Source: Takakia lepidozioides
Taxonomy: Eukaryota > Streptophyta > Takakiopsida > Takakiales > Takakiaceae
DNA: 60,000 nucleotides
Direction: 5' to 3'
Assembly (NCBI GenBank): GCA_030704615.1
Contig: CM060734.1
Coordinates: 12,340,001-12,400,000, forward strand
Shown here in pieces: positions 24,340 to 37,400 of the stretch. Each line of letters starts with the position of its first letter. Within the stretch, counting starts at the first letter, position 1. The notes under the pieces were generated by a model that was not told the DNA's origin, made no database searches, and was given only the letters and a program-made list of their open reading frames with translations. A program made the position numbers and the translations under genes.

Positions 24340-26609
24340 GCAGGCTCAAGGCTGCCAATCTCCCAGTCAATTTCAGTGCTGCTCTCTCCAGCCTTCTCAA
24401 TCTGTTCAATATCCCAGTCAATATCTCCATTGCCATCCTCAAATCCTCCTGTCCCAACGTCTGCCAATGTTCTAGTCAATGCCTGTACTGTCCATCTCAA
24501 ATCCTGCAGCCTTTTCAGGGAGAGCATCCTGTTCAACATCGCAGTTGATGGGGGCATTGCCCCTCTGAACCCCTGTAGCCTGTTCTAAGGTACTGGAGAA
24601 ACCCTCCGCCTCTACTAGAGTAGCCTCCTCATTACTTCCACGGCCAACAGGGGGGTGGTCATGGAGCCCTTGAAGAGTTACTAACACCAGCCCAGACTCA
24701 GCCTGCATTAAAGATCCTCCATTTCCTCACCACTGAAAGTATCATAGCAGGGACAAAACCGATAAGATCTGAACATTTAGTGAAATGCTATTTGGCCAAA
24801 CAATCCACTGCCAAATGGAGAAGTATGAGAGACATACCGCAAGGCTGGTGTGTGCATAAGAGACAAAGGTTTGATACAACTCCAAAGCTTCACCCACACT
24901 ACTGTCGCAAACTGCTCTTACAACCTCCACGAAGACAGTGGGAAGGCTTTTGCCCAGTGCCTTCAGTTCTTCTCTCACATCATTGCCCTGCAGGATGCCA
25001 CAGTTAGCTGCATAGCTATACTTTTTCTTTGGACACAGGTAAGCTGCTTCTAGTCTTTTCACTAGGAAAATTTATAAGGAAAATGTCTTCACATGAAAAA
25101 GATTTTGAAAGAGAATAACAAACCAAAATGCCAAGCTCCTGACAAGCGTGTTGATACTTGATGGCTGATGCAGCTGCATTACACCTGAATTCAGCCTCTT
25201 TTCGTTCCATATCTGTCAGCTGCTGCTGCAACTTTGCTATCTGCTTTTTTTGGTATGGACTTCCACACATAGCTAGTAACCATCTTCAGAGATCATCCCC
25301 TCCAGCATCCAAAGCAAAAAGCAACAAAGTTCCTGTGCAAGTATAAATGCACGTGCAGTTTCATGGGTACATGAGCACTACATCAGCTGTGATGTTTGAA
25401 CTGGCGAACAGCAGGACCCACTTATAGAAATCTTACATCTCATAATTTGTGTGCTGCACCATGAGCTGGGCAGCTTCTCCAAGATGTAACTGTTCCTTCT
25501 CATAGCTGCGCACTTTGCCATCCCACTCACTCTGCCACACAGGTTCGACCGCCACTTAGGATAAACAAAAAGAGCGAACAAACGATAGAGAAAGGTGCCA
25601 GTCACAAAAGGATAATAATTTACAGCGGATCCAGAAAGTCGACCAAAAAGGGTGCGGACCTCTGGTGTGGCCTGCACTACCACATCTCTGATGTGCTTTG
25701 CTTCCAAGTAGCCTGTGCCTGCCCGTCAAGCCCACCCTGCCTCAACCACACAAAAAGCTGCACCTGATATCTAGTCCACCTCTATCCATGGTCATAGGAT
25801 TGGCAGTGCACCACTCACACAGCCATATTCCTCACACTTGTAGAAGCACTGCTCAAATGAACTTCACCCTTTCTAGAAGAAACATCAATAGCAGCACATA
25901 CGTCCAGACCATGAACGATTCAGTGTGCTTTACCTTGGTGGGCTAAAACCCCCAAAGGGCATCCGTAATGGTTAGAATCCAGAAGGATTATCCACTGAAG
26001 GGTATGGCATGGCCAACATTCCCAGGCAACAGTCAGAGGGAACATCTCTATTTTTTCTTTCTAAAACTGCCGATCGAAAAGAAAACATCATCACTAAAAA
26101 CCTCTCAGCAAGACCGAGAAAAGCCTCTAATAAGAGAAGCTGTCTCTCCGTCTCTCTAATCTTAGTTGTGACGCACCCTTCAGGTTATGACACGCCCTCC
26201 AAACCCTACCAATTTTTCAGATCCAACGGAGTATGAAGTGAAATATCCCAGTGCAAGAAGATCACATGAACGAATCAGGACAGAATGTCACATCTGAAGT
26301 ATCACAAATTCAGCCCCGAGTGCCTAGATTGATCCACAATGACAAAGAACCACAATCTTCATAGACTTCACCAATACCTCACGAATGCAGGGTTTTCAAT
26401 TATTGAGGCAACAACTCATTACAGGACATCGGACAAATTAGAACTTACATTCTGGAGTTAGAGTTGATAGCCATGGATCGACACCGCGGCAGGGCAGAAA
26501 GTGCCGATGTAACACGAGACCGCAGAGAGGCAAGCTTCTTATGCCAGTCTGCAGGGATTTTCCGGCGATCTACTAGCCAATCTGCCCACTCCACCTCAAT
26601 TAGATTCAT
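24340..26609 (-). pseudogene. Truncated, frameshifted copy of C53/CDK5RAP3 (UFMylation-linked ER-phagy receptor)
   Basis: Exons on the minus strand: 26609-26449, 25712-25624, 25531-25437, 25259-25124, 24987-24838, and 24702 to about 24340. Residues match C53 closely: WADWLVDRRKIPADWHKK, YLEAKHIRDVV, TLFGRLSGSA, EKEQLHLGEAAQLMVQ, PYQKKQIAKLQQQLTDMERK, VREELKALGKSLP, and IDW motifs (GDIDWDIEQ, EIDWEIGSLE) that in C53 act as shuffled ATG8-interacting motifs. Lesions: exon 1 shifts frame after SALSALPR (the conserved VDPWLSTLTPE follows in another frame); a TAG at 24474-24472 replaces the W of one IDW; a second shift follows; the whole C-terminal half is absent. Introns are retained, so this is a duplicated rather than retrocopied gene. 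Confidence 0.8.
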
Positions 26610-28446
26610 TCACCCAACCCAACACTGTAAAGCATTCTGCGACATGAAATTGCCCAAATCCCATGCATTCAAAGATAAAAATGGATAGCACATAACCAGA
26701 GGATGAACCCGAAAGTGGAAGGAAAAGTGAGACATTGGAGTTAGAACTAACCCGCAAGCTTGGTATATGTGATGTCAATAGGCAGCAGCAACACTGGATC
26801 CTCAACAGACTGCTCCATGGACAACCCACCTGTGCTCTATCCTCCCTCTATCCTCCTCCTGTAATTGCAATGCCTCTACACGGTCTGTGCCGAGAAGACC
26901 CCTTGAGAGCCCGAATCCTTCTTGTTCTTTCGACCGACAACAGCGGCGCTTTGCATCCAACCCACTTCTTACTTCAGAGTTCCACACTTCTCTTCACACA
27001 TAACTTCGTAGTCCAGGCAGCAAAGATCTGAAGCACAATTTCCACAATGGATGGATTCTTCCTTATCACTGCTTGCCTGGGATTTACTTAACTTACAACT
27101 GCATTCGAAACAGTTCTGAAAGTAGAGCTACCCAAAAGCCCCACCATAAAAGTAGTAATAATACCCCTGCTCATGCACTTGCTTGTCTCCTTTACTCGTC
27201 CCCTGTCAAATTCCTTTGGTATCCTCTAGGCTATACCTTCAGCTTTAGCTACATGGTTACATGCTTGCATTCCATGCAAAGTAAAGCTCCAGTTTCATTT
27301 GTGCACATATGGCTGTAATGTCTATCCATTTGCTATCAACTCAAGTGTAATGATCTGAAATATCCACTGTTCTACTGAGGCATTGAGGCATTGCCGCAAT
27401 AATCATGCAGACACTCAAGAAGTGTGTAGGAGTTGCTGCTCACTACAACCTGCGCTTGGCCAGCCGCATAGTGCACGGCCATGAGGATCTATGCTCTTGA
27501 CCATTGCACGAGGAAACACTTCGACATTGAGCTGGCAAACGATTGTTACACGTGAGAACCAGCAGGAGTTGCATGTCTGGAGAAGAACACAAGCACAACT
27601 CGTAACTCTAGAGAAGCTGCATTCTGAACTGTGTGAGATACAGATCACAAATGCATTAACAAAAGGTCGAACATGTGAAGTGCTCTTCAGTCTCAATGGA
27701 TCCACAGCAGAGTTGGGTGATTGATGCAAGAAAAAATTGAGTTAGACAACTAAAGTCTCTGTGCGTCAAACAAAATTAACGAGAGTCTCCATTCTTAGCA
27801 TCTTTCCCACCAATTAACTCTCCCTTATCTCACTGCCCTTGAGAGCAAACTGTCACGTGGGTCACACACTTCAGCTGCAAAATAACCATAGCCATGCTAT
27901 GGCTTTGAAGGCATCTCTCTCCACATTAACAGAAGGCTGCTGCATCCCTCCCTCTATGCTAGCAAATGAATGCTCCTACACGCCATCCATAAGGCGATCA
28001 AGCCTACATAACACAAAGCCCCAACCACAACTTGCATGTAATCATGTGGCATGATGATCCAAACAGAGGGCTATCTTATACCCAGCAATACCGGCCACAC
28101 TACACACCAAATCAAAAGAATATGCTGTTGCAGCACTTGTCTGGCATGCCGTTCCGAGAAATCCATGGGCCTGTATGCTCCAGCTGTGATCCACCAAGGC
28201 CGCCTCAAAAGCCCCAAACATTGAATATATATCAGGAGGCACAATACTATCAATAACAGACACCCATGGCCTTCATAGATTTCCCGTAATCTCGGTCCAA
28301 GGAAGGTTTGTAAAAGTCTTTCACTGCCTGTAGCATTCCAGCGAAGCAATTCCTTGATTCCCACCTAGCAATCTTCCACATTTCACCAGGTTTCCACGGA
28401 CGTCCCAACATCATATGTATGTCATGTCATATCATGATTTTCCCTC
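26610..28446. other. Intergenic stretch between clathrin and the C53 copy
   Basis: It should contain the 3-prime UTR of clathrin heavy chain (just left of 28447) and the upstream region of the C53 copy. I see no domain-bearing frame here. Confidence 0.4.
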
Positions 28447-31400
28447 TTAGTAGCCACCCACAGGTGGCATGCCATATGCTGGCATCCCCCCATAGGCTGG
28501 CATGCCCCCGTCATAGGTGCCACCCATCCCAGGCATGGGGGGAGCTGGTAGAGCCAAGGGCAAAAGCCGGGCGTACATATTCTGCATAGAACACAAGTGG
28601 TTTTCAGACTGACTGAGACATCAAGCTGTCCCAACTTCATTCATCCAGCGACCATAAACCAGAAGCTAAGGAACTAGAAACCCTCAAAATTTCAGTAGCA
28701 AACTTAGTCTAGAGTTTCATTGATCACGACGTGCATAAAGACACATGGGGCACAATTCGAGCAACAGATTGTACCGATTGAGCGACTAGATCCTTCTCTT
28801 CCTTCTCTTTGGACTTCACCACTAGAAGTGCTTCCTGCTTGTCTTTGACCAAGTCATCCACCTTCGTTGAGTACTCCCGCAAGAACTGATCAACAGTCAT
28901 GGAACATATTTCATTGATCAGGAAAGAACTGATAAACTTAACACCTGAAGACAAGCCGTAGATCAAGAGGCTACCAACCAACTAACGTACAACAATCACA
29001 GCACATCAGCTACACACTGCAACCAACACAACAAGAACAACAGTTGACATCCTACAAACACATCATCTTTCAAGACTTCAAAACATATCATAAAGATAAA
29101 AATGTGTGAATTTTGGTGTTCAGTGCCTGCACATCAACAAGCCACTGCAGGCCAGGAAACATGCAACAGACCTGTAGCAAGTAAGGGAAGGAAAAGTCCA
29201 GCATGTTCTTCATCCACGCCAGCTCCAAGGCCACATCAGCACGAATGAGGTCATAACAAGTATACAAGCATGCTGCAAAGCACTCTTTCTTTCCCTGCGC
29301 AACCACAGAGGACATTCACGAAGAGGAATCCCACCTTAAAGAAAGATACCCAAGATGATTCTTATCCTTCTATGCGAATGCAATGTCTACACCCAAGTGC
29401 TGATTTGTTCTGAAAAGTCTAGAAGCCAGTGTGATCTAACAGTAACCCTGAACCGAATATAAAAATTTCTTACTTTATCATGCACACACTTTGCATCTTG
29501 TCTTGGGGGCAGCACATTGAGGACAAAATGCATTCAGCAAGTGGACATTGTTAATACCTGATCCACAAAGAATGTAAGCAACTCTTCCGCAAGTTCACGA
29601 TCACCAGATTGGGATGTGGTCTCCATTGCATCTTTGTACAAGTTATCGTTTTTAGAAAGTGCCACAGATTGTCGCCACCTTCCAGCCTTGTTGTAAATAT
29701 AAGCTGCAATTCGCCGCATCTCCAGAAGCTCGTGCTTCTCAACCTGTTTTAAAAAGCAGGAGAGGTCAGAAGAGATAAGCATCGATGGCTACAGAAATGT
29801 TGCTATTCTTGTGACCGGACACAAGCAAGAGGACTGAGGATATTGATCGCCAGGATATAGTGTCTATCCTACTAGGTTGTCTGTTGTCTGTGGTCTGTTG
29901 AACCTCACCATTTTCTGTTACCTAGGCAAATTCACTATCCAGGGCATCCATCCCACGTACATAGAAATAAATAATTTTAGAGAAGCAACCACCACTATGG
30001 CTCTTGCGTTTGCCACAATTTGACACAACAAAAAGCAAATGAACCAGCAACAGACACGTTTCGAATGGTTCACACATTTTCCAGCTCTCTGGATAAAGCA
30101 GGGTGTGTGTCCACAAATCCAAACAACATCCTATTAGCCTTACAATTTCGAGAGAAAAGAACACATCTAAAACCATGAAGAAAACCTTACCCTTTGAGCC
30201 AATGATATCTGATCAAAGTTGTCATACATGTCAATCGACTCCCTGAGTCGGTCATAATCCTCCTCCTCAATATAAAGCTCATTTAGAGCCTCATTCACAG
30301 CGGCAACGTTGCTGCTCTGGACTGCCACCATATACGGCTTCACAAGCGGCAAATGTCCAGCCTGCGCAATGTTTTTAAAACCAACCCTCGATATCTTTAG
30401 CATTGGAGCGGAGTGAATCATGAGTGTTCTTGAGTGAAAGGGCACACTGGACTATAAATAGTGCATCACAGGGTGCAAAAGTGGTCAGGACACCTAGATA
30501 AGGCAAAAAAGTCAAGTAACATGCAGCTGCCAAAGAGATCACACCTTGCGCATGATATCCACCACACGGGTATGGTCCACACGTGCAGCTAAGACATTGA
30601 ATAGGTCATTGATGAGATCCGGATGCTCCTGTAGATAGAAACGTACGGCCCTATAGTAAAGCTCCACATTTGCCACCTTGACTGACACATCCTTAAACTG
30701 CATGTGGTCCCAGGCCTCTGGGGAATGACTCATCATGGTCGCAGCTGCATTGTCATATTCATCGTATTGGATGTACAGGTACGTAAGCTCCTTCCAGTGC
30801 TGTTGCTCGTCGCACACACGGATGAGCTTTGGGATGTTGATGTGCGTGGAAAAGAGTTTGAGATGCTCCATCAGCTTGTCTGGCCGGTACTTAGCATACA
30901 GAGTTCCAAGCTCTGTGAAAATACCCATGTGGGCGCGCTCCAGGCCTAGTCCACTCTCCATCAATGTAATAAGCTCATCAAAGCGACCCTTGTTCTGGTA
31001 GTAGTCGCTCACCTCTTCCAAATCGTCGACCTGGACCCACATTGCAACAACAAATTCCCTTAATTTTCTCGAACACTTTTGCAACATTAACAGTTAGCCA
31101 GTACTGATTCTCAGAGGAAGAATTTGTACAAACCAGAGTTGTTACATAACCTGACAGTTGAGAGCTTCCATCAAGACTGAAACAAACAACATAAGGCCAC
31201 ATTGCTGCACAATATTTAGCAGACACTACAACTTCAATACATACCTGGACAATGACATTGAGACCGCAAATTTGAGCCAGCCGGAACTCCTCTGCATCAA
31301 CACAGGCAAAGCATACTTCCTTCCACGTCTTGGAGCTATTGGCCTTCCGGGCAGCATCCACCGCTGCTTGGAATTGGTGCAGCTTCACAAGTGTACTTGC

Positions 31401-34400
31401 AAGGCGGCTCCAGTTGGAAATGTGAGTGAAGATGATCTTGGCAGCCTCATAGAGTGCTTCATCAAAGAGACGGTCCCCAACGTTCTGCAAGTTGGCAACA
31501 TTGGGCTGGACAATGAACTCCTCAATCTCTCCCAGTCGATCAATCTTGGCATAGGCATAGATCAACTCAGAGTCCACCTTGGGCTCCTTCACCTTCTTGC
31601 GCACCATCAGCAAGTACTTGACCAGATCCTCAAAGGCCCTGACCTTCTGAGCGTCATTGATCACCTCATTAAACTGAGTGGCATCATTTGCACGAATGAA
31701 GGACTCAATGGCATCACTGACGAGCCCCTCCCTTAACTGTGCTTTTCCCACCTGGCTCCACACTTCATCCTCTTCTACGCGACCTGCGAACTCTACAGCT
31801 CGTTCAATGCTGCGAATGTTATCCAAAAGCACATTGACTGCCTGCACGTTGAGGTTGAACTTCTTGAAGATAGCAAAAGCCTCCTCATACAGCTCTGCCC
31901 CGACAGCTATTTCACCCACTGCTGGACCATCAAAGTTATCCAGCCGGTTGATGTAATCCATGACCCGCGATTTGTCAGCCTTGATAGCTGTAAGAATAAG
32001 CAAGTTTTGAAGGTTGGGGTTGCCACTGAAGGCAGAATTTTGGAGAACAATTTTCTCAAGTAACTCTATCAACTCATGGGGTAAATCAGCAGTCATGAAA
32101 GCCTTCACAGTGGCAGAGACCTGTTCTGGATTCTTGCTCTCTGGCAGTGCCGTGGACACAACTTGATCAATAAGCTGCCGCCTGAAGGGATTCTCTGGAT
32201 TGAGAACCTTCAACCACAGATCCGGTTCCATGCGTTCCACCACATACCTTCAAGAACACCAGTACATGTGATCGGCTTTTCCAGTCAACGCTAGTATGCA
32301 GCTTAGATTCAAGTCGCCGGTATGACTAATCAAACAGAACACTTGGTCTGACCCAATGTTTCTCAACTGGTTATTGGCGTCTGTTATCCAATACATGCTT
32401 ACAAGATTAAAGTTTCTGGTACTTACATCTTTGATAGGACCACCGCTACAAAGACAGGAATCATATGCTCACCTAGCCTGAAGCTTGAAGAGAGAGTTCT
32501 TGTTGGTGACATTGACAAGCTCAACATCGCATTGGCCACGTCGGTAGGCCACAACCGCAAGGGTTGGGTCACGCTTCTCACAGTACTTGCCCACCACGCG
32601 AGAATCATAATATGGGTTGGTGGTGAGGAAGTGCTCGGGGTGGTTGTTGTTGTCAATAAATATCTTACCCAAAGCATTGTGCACATGCACATCTTGACTT
32701 CCCTCACTCACTAGATGCTCCAAGAATTGGGTCAGCAGCCTCAGCCGGTTCCTGAAATGAACAAAAACACCTCATCAAACCATGGGATAAGAGTAAGTAC
32801 AAAAAGCACAAATAGAACTTCGGAACTTGACCAAAACCCCGTCTGCGTATTGTTTTACGTTCATGTAAACCAATTAAACTCAGGAAGCCATTAGAAACTA
32901 TTTCGTATTCCTAGTCTACAGAAGAATGGAGTCAAAGAAATCACCTCTTCTCGCACTCATCCACGAGTGGCTCTACTGGCAATAGAGATCGTACAGACAA
33001 AATGAGACCCTTGATGAAGTCTTCTGGACAATCATCATCCAGCAGTTGGCCAACAACCAGAGGAGCATTGCTTGGATTGACCTGCACACTGAACAAATTT
33101 ATCAGACCGTGTATTTAGTCAAAGTGCCCCAACACAAGCATACTGCATGAGACGGATTGTGGCAGTACTGCACCAGAGGTCAGTGACACAGTAGTATTGA
33201 CTGACTTTACTATACCCATATGTTCCAATCCGCCCGCAAACCTGTAACAACAGAGCAACAAAGAGCAAAGCCACTTCACCTTCTGCACATAACCTTCAAT
33301 ATACCGAAGCATATTGTTGGCGTAGAGATAATGTGTGAGATCAGGCACAAATCCATGACGGTCGCAAACATTTATCAGGGGGCGCGCATCTGGTAGCTTT
33401 GACTTCATCAAGAAATTTTTTGTTCTCTCCGCAGGGTAGAATTCAGACTCTCTTGTAACACGCTCCACTTCTTTGATTTGGCCAGTCTTGGCTGCAGCTT
33501 CAATATACTTGAAGTGGATTTCTGGGTCCTCACTGCAGATTAGTAACAAGCACTTCCCTTGAACATTAGATTGAAGTCACAAAAACCCAATGCAAGAGGG
33601 TGACACTATCAGAGGATGACACTATCATCCTCTCTGTAGGAGGGCCAGAGCAGACAAACCACTTCCTCTCTTCAGTAGAGGTAAGAGAAAGACGCAGACA
33701 CAGATCAATTACGATATCAGATTCAAAACTCCTGCAAACTGAGCTGACATACAAAGCCACCTATTGTGCTTGGGAAGCTTGACAGCACTCACCTAGAACT
33801 TAAGTATGCACCCAGGAAGAAGTAAAGTCCCTCATACGACTTGAATTGTTCAAAAAGCTTCACACATGCATCCACACCCAGCTGCTCTGAGTACTCCTTC
33901 GCCACCTGCCAAATACAAAGAGCCCCTTACCAGTTATCCTTCTCTAGAGCTGTTGGCATGAAAGAAAACCTTATTTAAGAAACTCAAGGCTCACTCAGTG
34001 CAATATATTCAATCCTTCCACTCTTCACTGAGCTCCAAAGTAACACCTAGGGTTCAAAATATGTCACCTCACGTGGCTGACTCTAGGCAGATACACTTGC
34101 ACACAACATAAGACATCACTCTCCTCCAAGTAGGAAAGAAAACTACTCTATCAGTAGTAGAGGGCATCAAGATTCCCTACCAGTCACACACCTGAACAAT
34201 AATCTGCAAGTTTCCGCACATATTGACCACAAGAAGCTCCTTCATGCAATCCAATGCCCATTCCTTCGACAATGTTCCAAAAAACTCCACCAAGGCCTGA
34301 GAGAGGAGGGCACATCCATGTAAGATAGATCTTAAACATACTGAATTAAATGTGCTGCAATATAGATGCACGGTTGAGATAATTATGGCACCTCATACCA

Positions 34401-37400
34401 TGCTCGTGATTTCAAAACCCTCACAATCGGTCCATTGCATTTCAAGACAAGCAGTTCAAAAGTTTAAGGGTTGATTTGAACAGGTTCAGGCCAATTGCAA
34501 TAGCCAAGCGAGAGGCGCCAAATATACTGTCCTTCTTTCACAAACGTAGATGCTAAATAGGTAAGAGCAACAAGTGGCAGGCATAGACACTTCGACCTCT
34601 ACAGAAGAAATTGGAGATGAGAGGACAAGTACAATTGAGGACAGGAGAAGGTCTGTGATATTCCATACCTGAGGCTCAATAGCATGGGTGTTGATTACAA
34701 CGCGCTTGATGTCATTGAGCTCTGAGTAGTGCTGCAAGCATACCCAGCACAATATCGCTTATGTCAACCACCATCTATGTTCTGTTATTGAGAGTCACTG
34801 TTCTCATGTCAGTATTTTCCATCACAACCACCCAGGCCTGCCTGCAATCATTGTTCTTTAAGGAGTCCAGCGTTTGCTGCATGCTAGCCTTGACCATGAT
34901 CAGAACCCAGCAGAAAACCTTGGCACTAGACTGGAGCTCCAGGATATGCATTGGGTTAATATGTATACCGATATTGCCCCTCAATAAACCTTGGCAAGGC
35001 TCAAGTGACATAACAAAATATAGCAGAAACCAAACCTGAAGTGCCCGCATATAGAGACCAGCTTTCTCACACAGCTGTGCAACACGAGGACGGTCATAAT
35101 AGCTGAACATCCCATTTGCCAGAATTGCATCTGCAACGTTGGGGAAAGTAACGAGGTTGATCTCCAAAACCTATGCACAGTTACAAACCAACAGTGTCCA
35201 ATTGAAAGAGACATCCATCAGAACTGCAACAGCACTCGTGCTCCATCTTCTTGCTGATGTAGGTGGGATTGAGTTTACCTTGGTCTGAAGCATGCCCTGT
35301 TCCGGTAGATTGGGCTTCAAGACATCTAGAAGGAAAGCAGTTGCCTCTCTGATCATGTTGCGCTGCACAGCAATAATTCAAGGTTGTCAAAACCTACCTT
35401 TCCAACCATTTCCAATCCTAAAGGCACAGATATTTAAGAAAGGTGTCTCTTACAGTAATAACTCCCACTGCACAGGTCCTTTGACAAAAGACCATCAGTT
35501 CCACCAATGGAGGTGTGTAAGCACCTTCACATTATCACATGCTCAGGCCACCTCCTACTCACAAAGAGTAACCACTTCCTACTCACAAAACCAAGCAGAG
35601 GAGATTTGTCATCAAGTGCCATGAGGATACATACCTGGAGAAAAAGATCTGTAATGGTATTGTAGTCCACTGGGCAACCACCTTCTAATTGAGACATCAT
35701 CAGAGCGAAGTTCACAGCACCCTGCAGCCAATTCAACGCTGCTTTCTTGATCTTATCTACAGCTGACACACTCAACCATCGTCTAGAGTGCAATGTGATA
35801 AACAACACTTCACACTAAAAAGATTGATTGGTACCGTCGCACCTGGGGGTCTGATCGCAGAATAGATTGCAGCAGGTACACGTAGTCTGGCGTGTAGCCA
35901 ACCTGTCAACACATGCCACAACAAAATGTAACCATTGATGCCAATTATATAGAATCTGGAATATCCTGGATTGGACATGTAGAACTCATCCACGAACGCA
36001 GAGTTGAGAGGATGAGATGAAAAAAAGTTTTAAACAAAAGACGGCAGACAGTCGAAACGAGTAAAGAACATGGCCTTGTGATGAAGTCCCTAGGTCTACC
36101 TGCTTGGAGTAGATCAGAATCTTGTCAAACTCTCTGCGCTCAGCAAAAGCTGCCACCACTTTTGGGGTAGCCCTGGCTTTAATGTAGATCTTCAGAGCCA
36201 TGTCATTGTCCACAGACTGGACAAGCAGTACCATGTTAGAAATGACAAATCACATCTAGAACCACCTACACAGGTCCATATTCGTCAGCAAACGAGATAT
36301 TAACCATGGGACCATCACTTATAATTTGACCCGCATCATTCCCAACAGTTGATACATGATCACAATAGGTTGTATCAACAGTTGCTTGAAATGGAAAAAG
36401 ACAAACTCAAAATTTCAAAGATAAAAGACTACCCGGCTTCCTCAAACTTTCATCAAGAAAAAGTTGCAGCAAAGACTAAGAAAAGTGAATTGTTGAAGTC
36501 ACTACATGGGCAAATGCTTAATAAATCCAGGTAAGTGCAGAGTAAACTCCAGAATTTCTTCAAAAGGCAACCAAAAAGAGCAGGAGAAGACCATATCCAA
36601 GGTAAAAGATGCTCTTCACAGATAGCACATGTAAATCTAATCAGAAATAAGAAGATAAGACATTCAAACATCATAAACAAACAACAAATAAACAAGACCT
36701 TCTTCCTTAGAGAGTCATCACAGACAGCAATTTAACCAGTTTTGAACAGAAGAGACTAGGTGTTAAAACTTACTGCATCAGTTCCTGACCTTTTGGTGGA
36801 TGCAAGATATAATCAGTTCAATTAAATATAACCAAAAATCAGTTCCTGAACTTCTATCCAGCTTCGTATTGGTAGCTGCACATCCTTGGCTAGGAATGTA
36901 AGCTATTCCCCACTCTCCACCTCTAGCTTACCAGCATTCGCTAACGTCAAAGTAATACCAACAAAACAAAAGAACAACGACAAGCATGGGGTCACACCTT
37001 CACAAGGTCTCCAAGCTCTTCACTACACTCCAACTTGTCCTCTGCCAACCAATTCTCCAGCAAATTCTTTTTGTTTTGATTCACAACTAGGCGAGAGAGC
37101 TCCAAGGATTCGAAAGCATTTAGCTTTCCCTTGGTCAACAGAGTTCCAAAATACTGCAAAAGTGGGGAGGTCTGCCCTGGCTGCACTGGAACACTCTGCC
37201 AGAAAACATGGACCAAGAAGCCCAGGGTTAAATCCAGTATGCCACAAACATGGACTCAGATGAACAACACCATGTTTGACCTGAATAAAGAGCAAATAAT
37301 TTAGCAATCTGCTTTTGTTTCACCACACATTCCTGAATCCTGTGGCAAATCCCGTCAACCCATTCATGTTGAACAACCCTGGTACTTAAGGCATAATACC

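Noticed and set aside
31158-31736. A 192-codon plus-strand frame
   Set aside because: Antisense shadow of the large clathrin exon 24; no own domain or start context.
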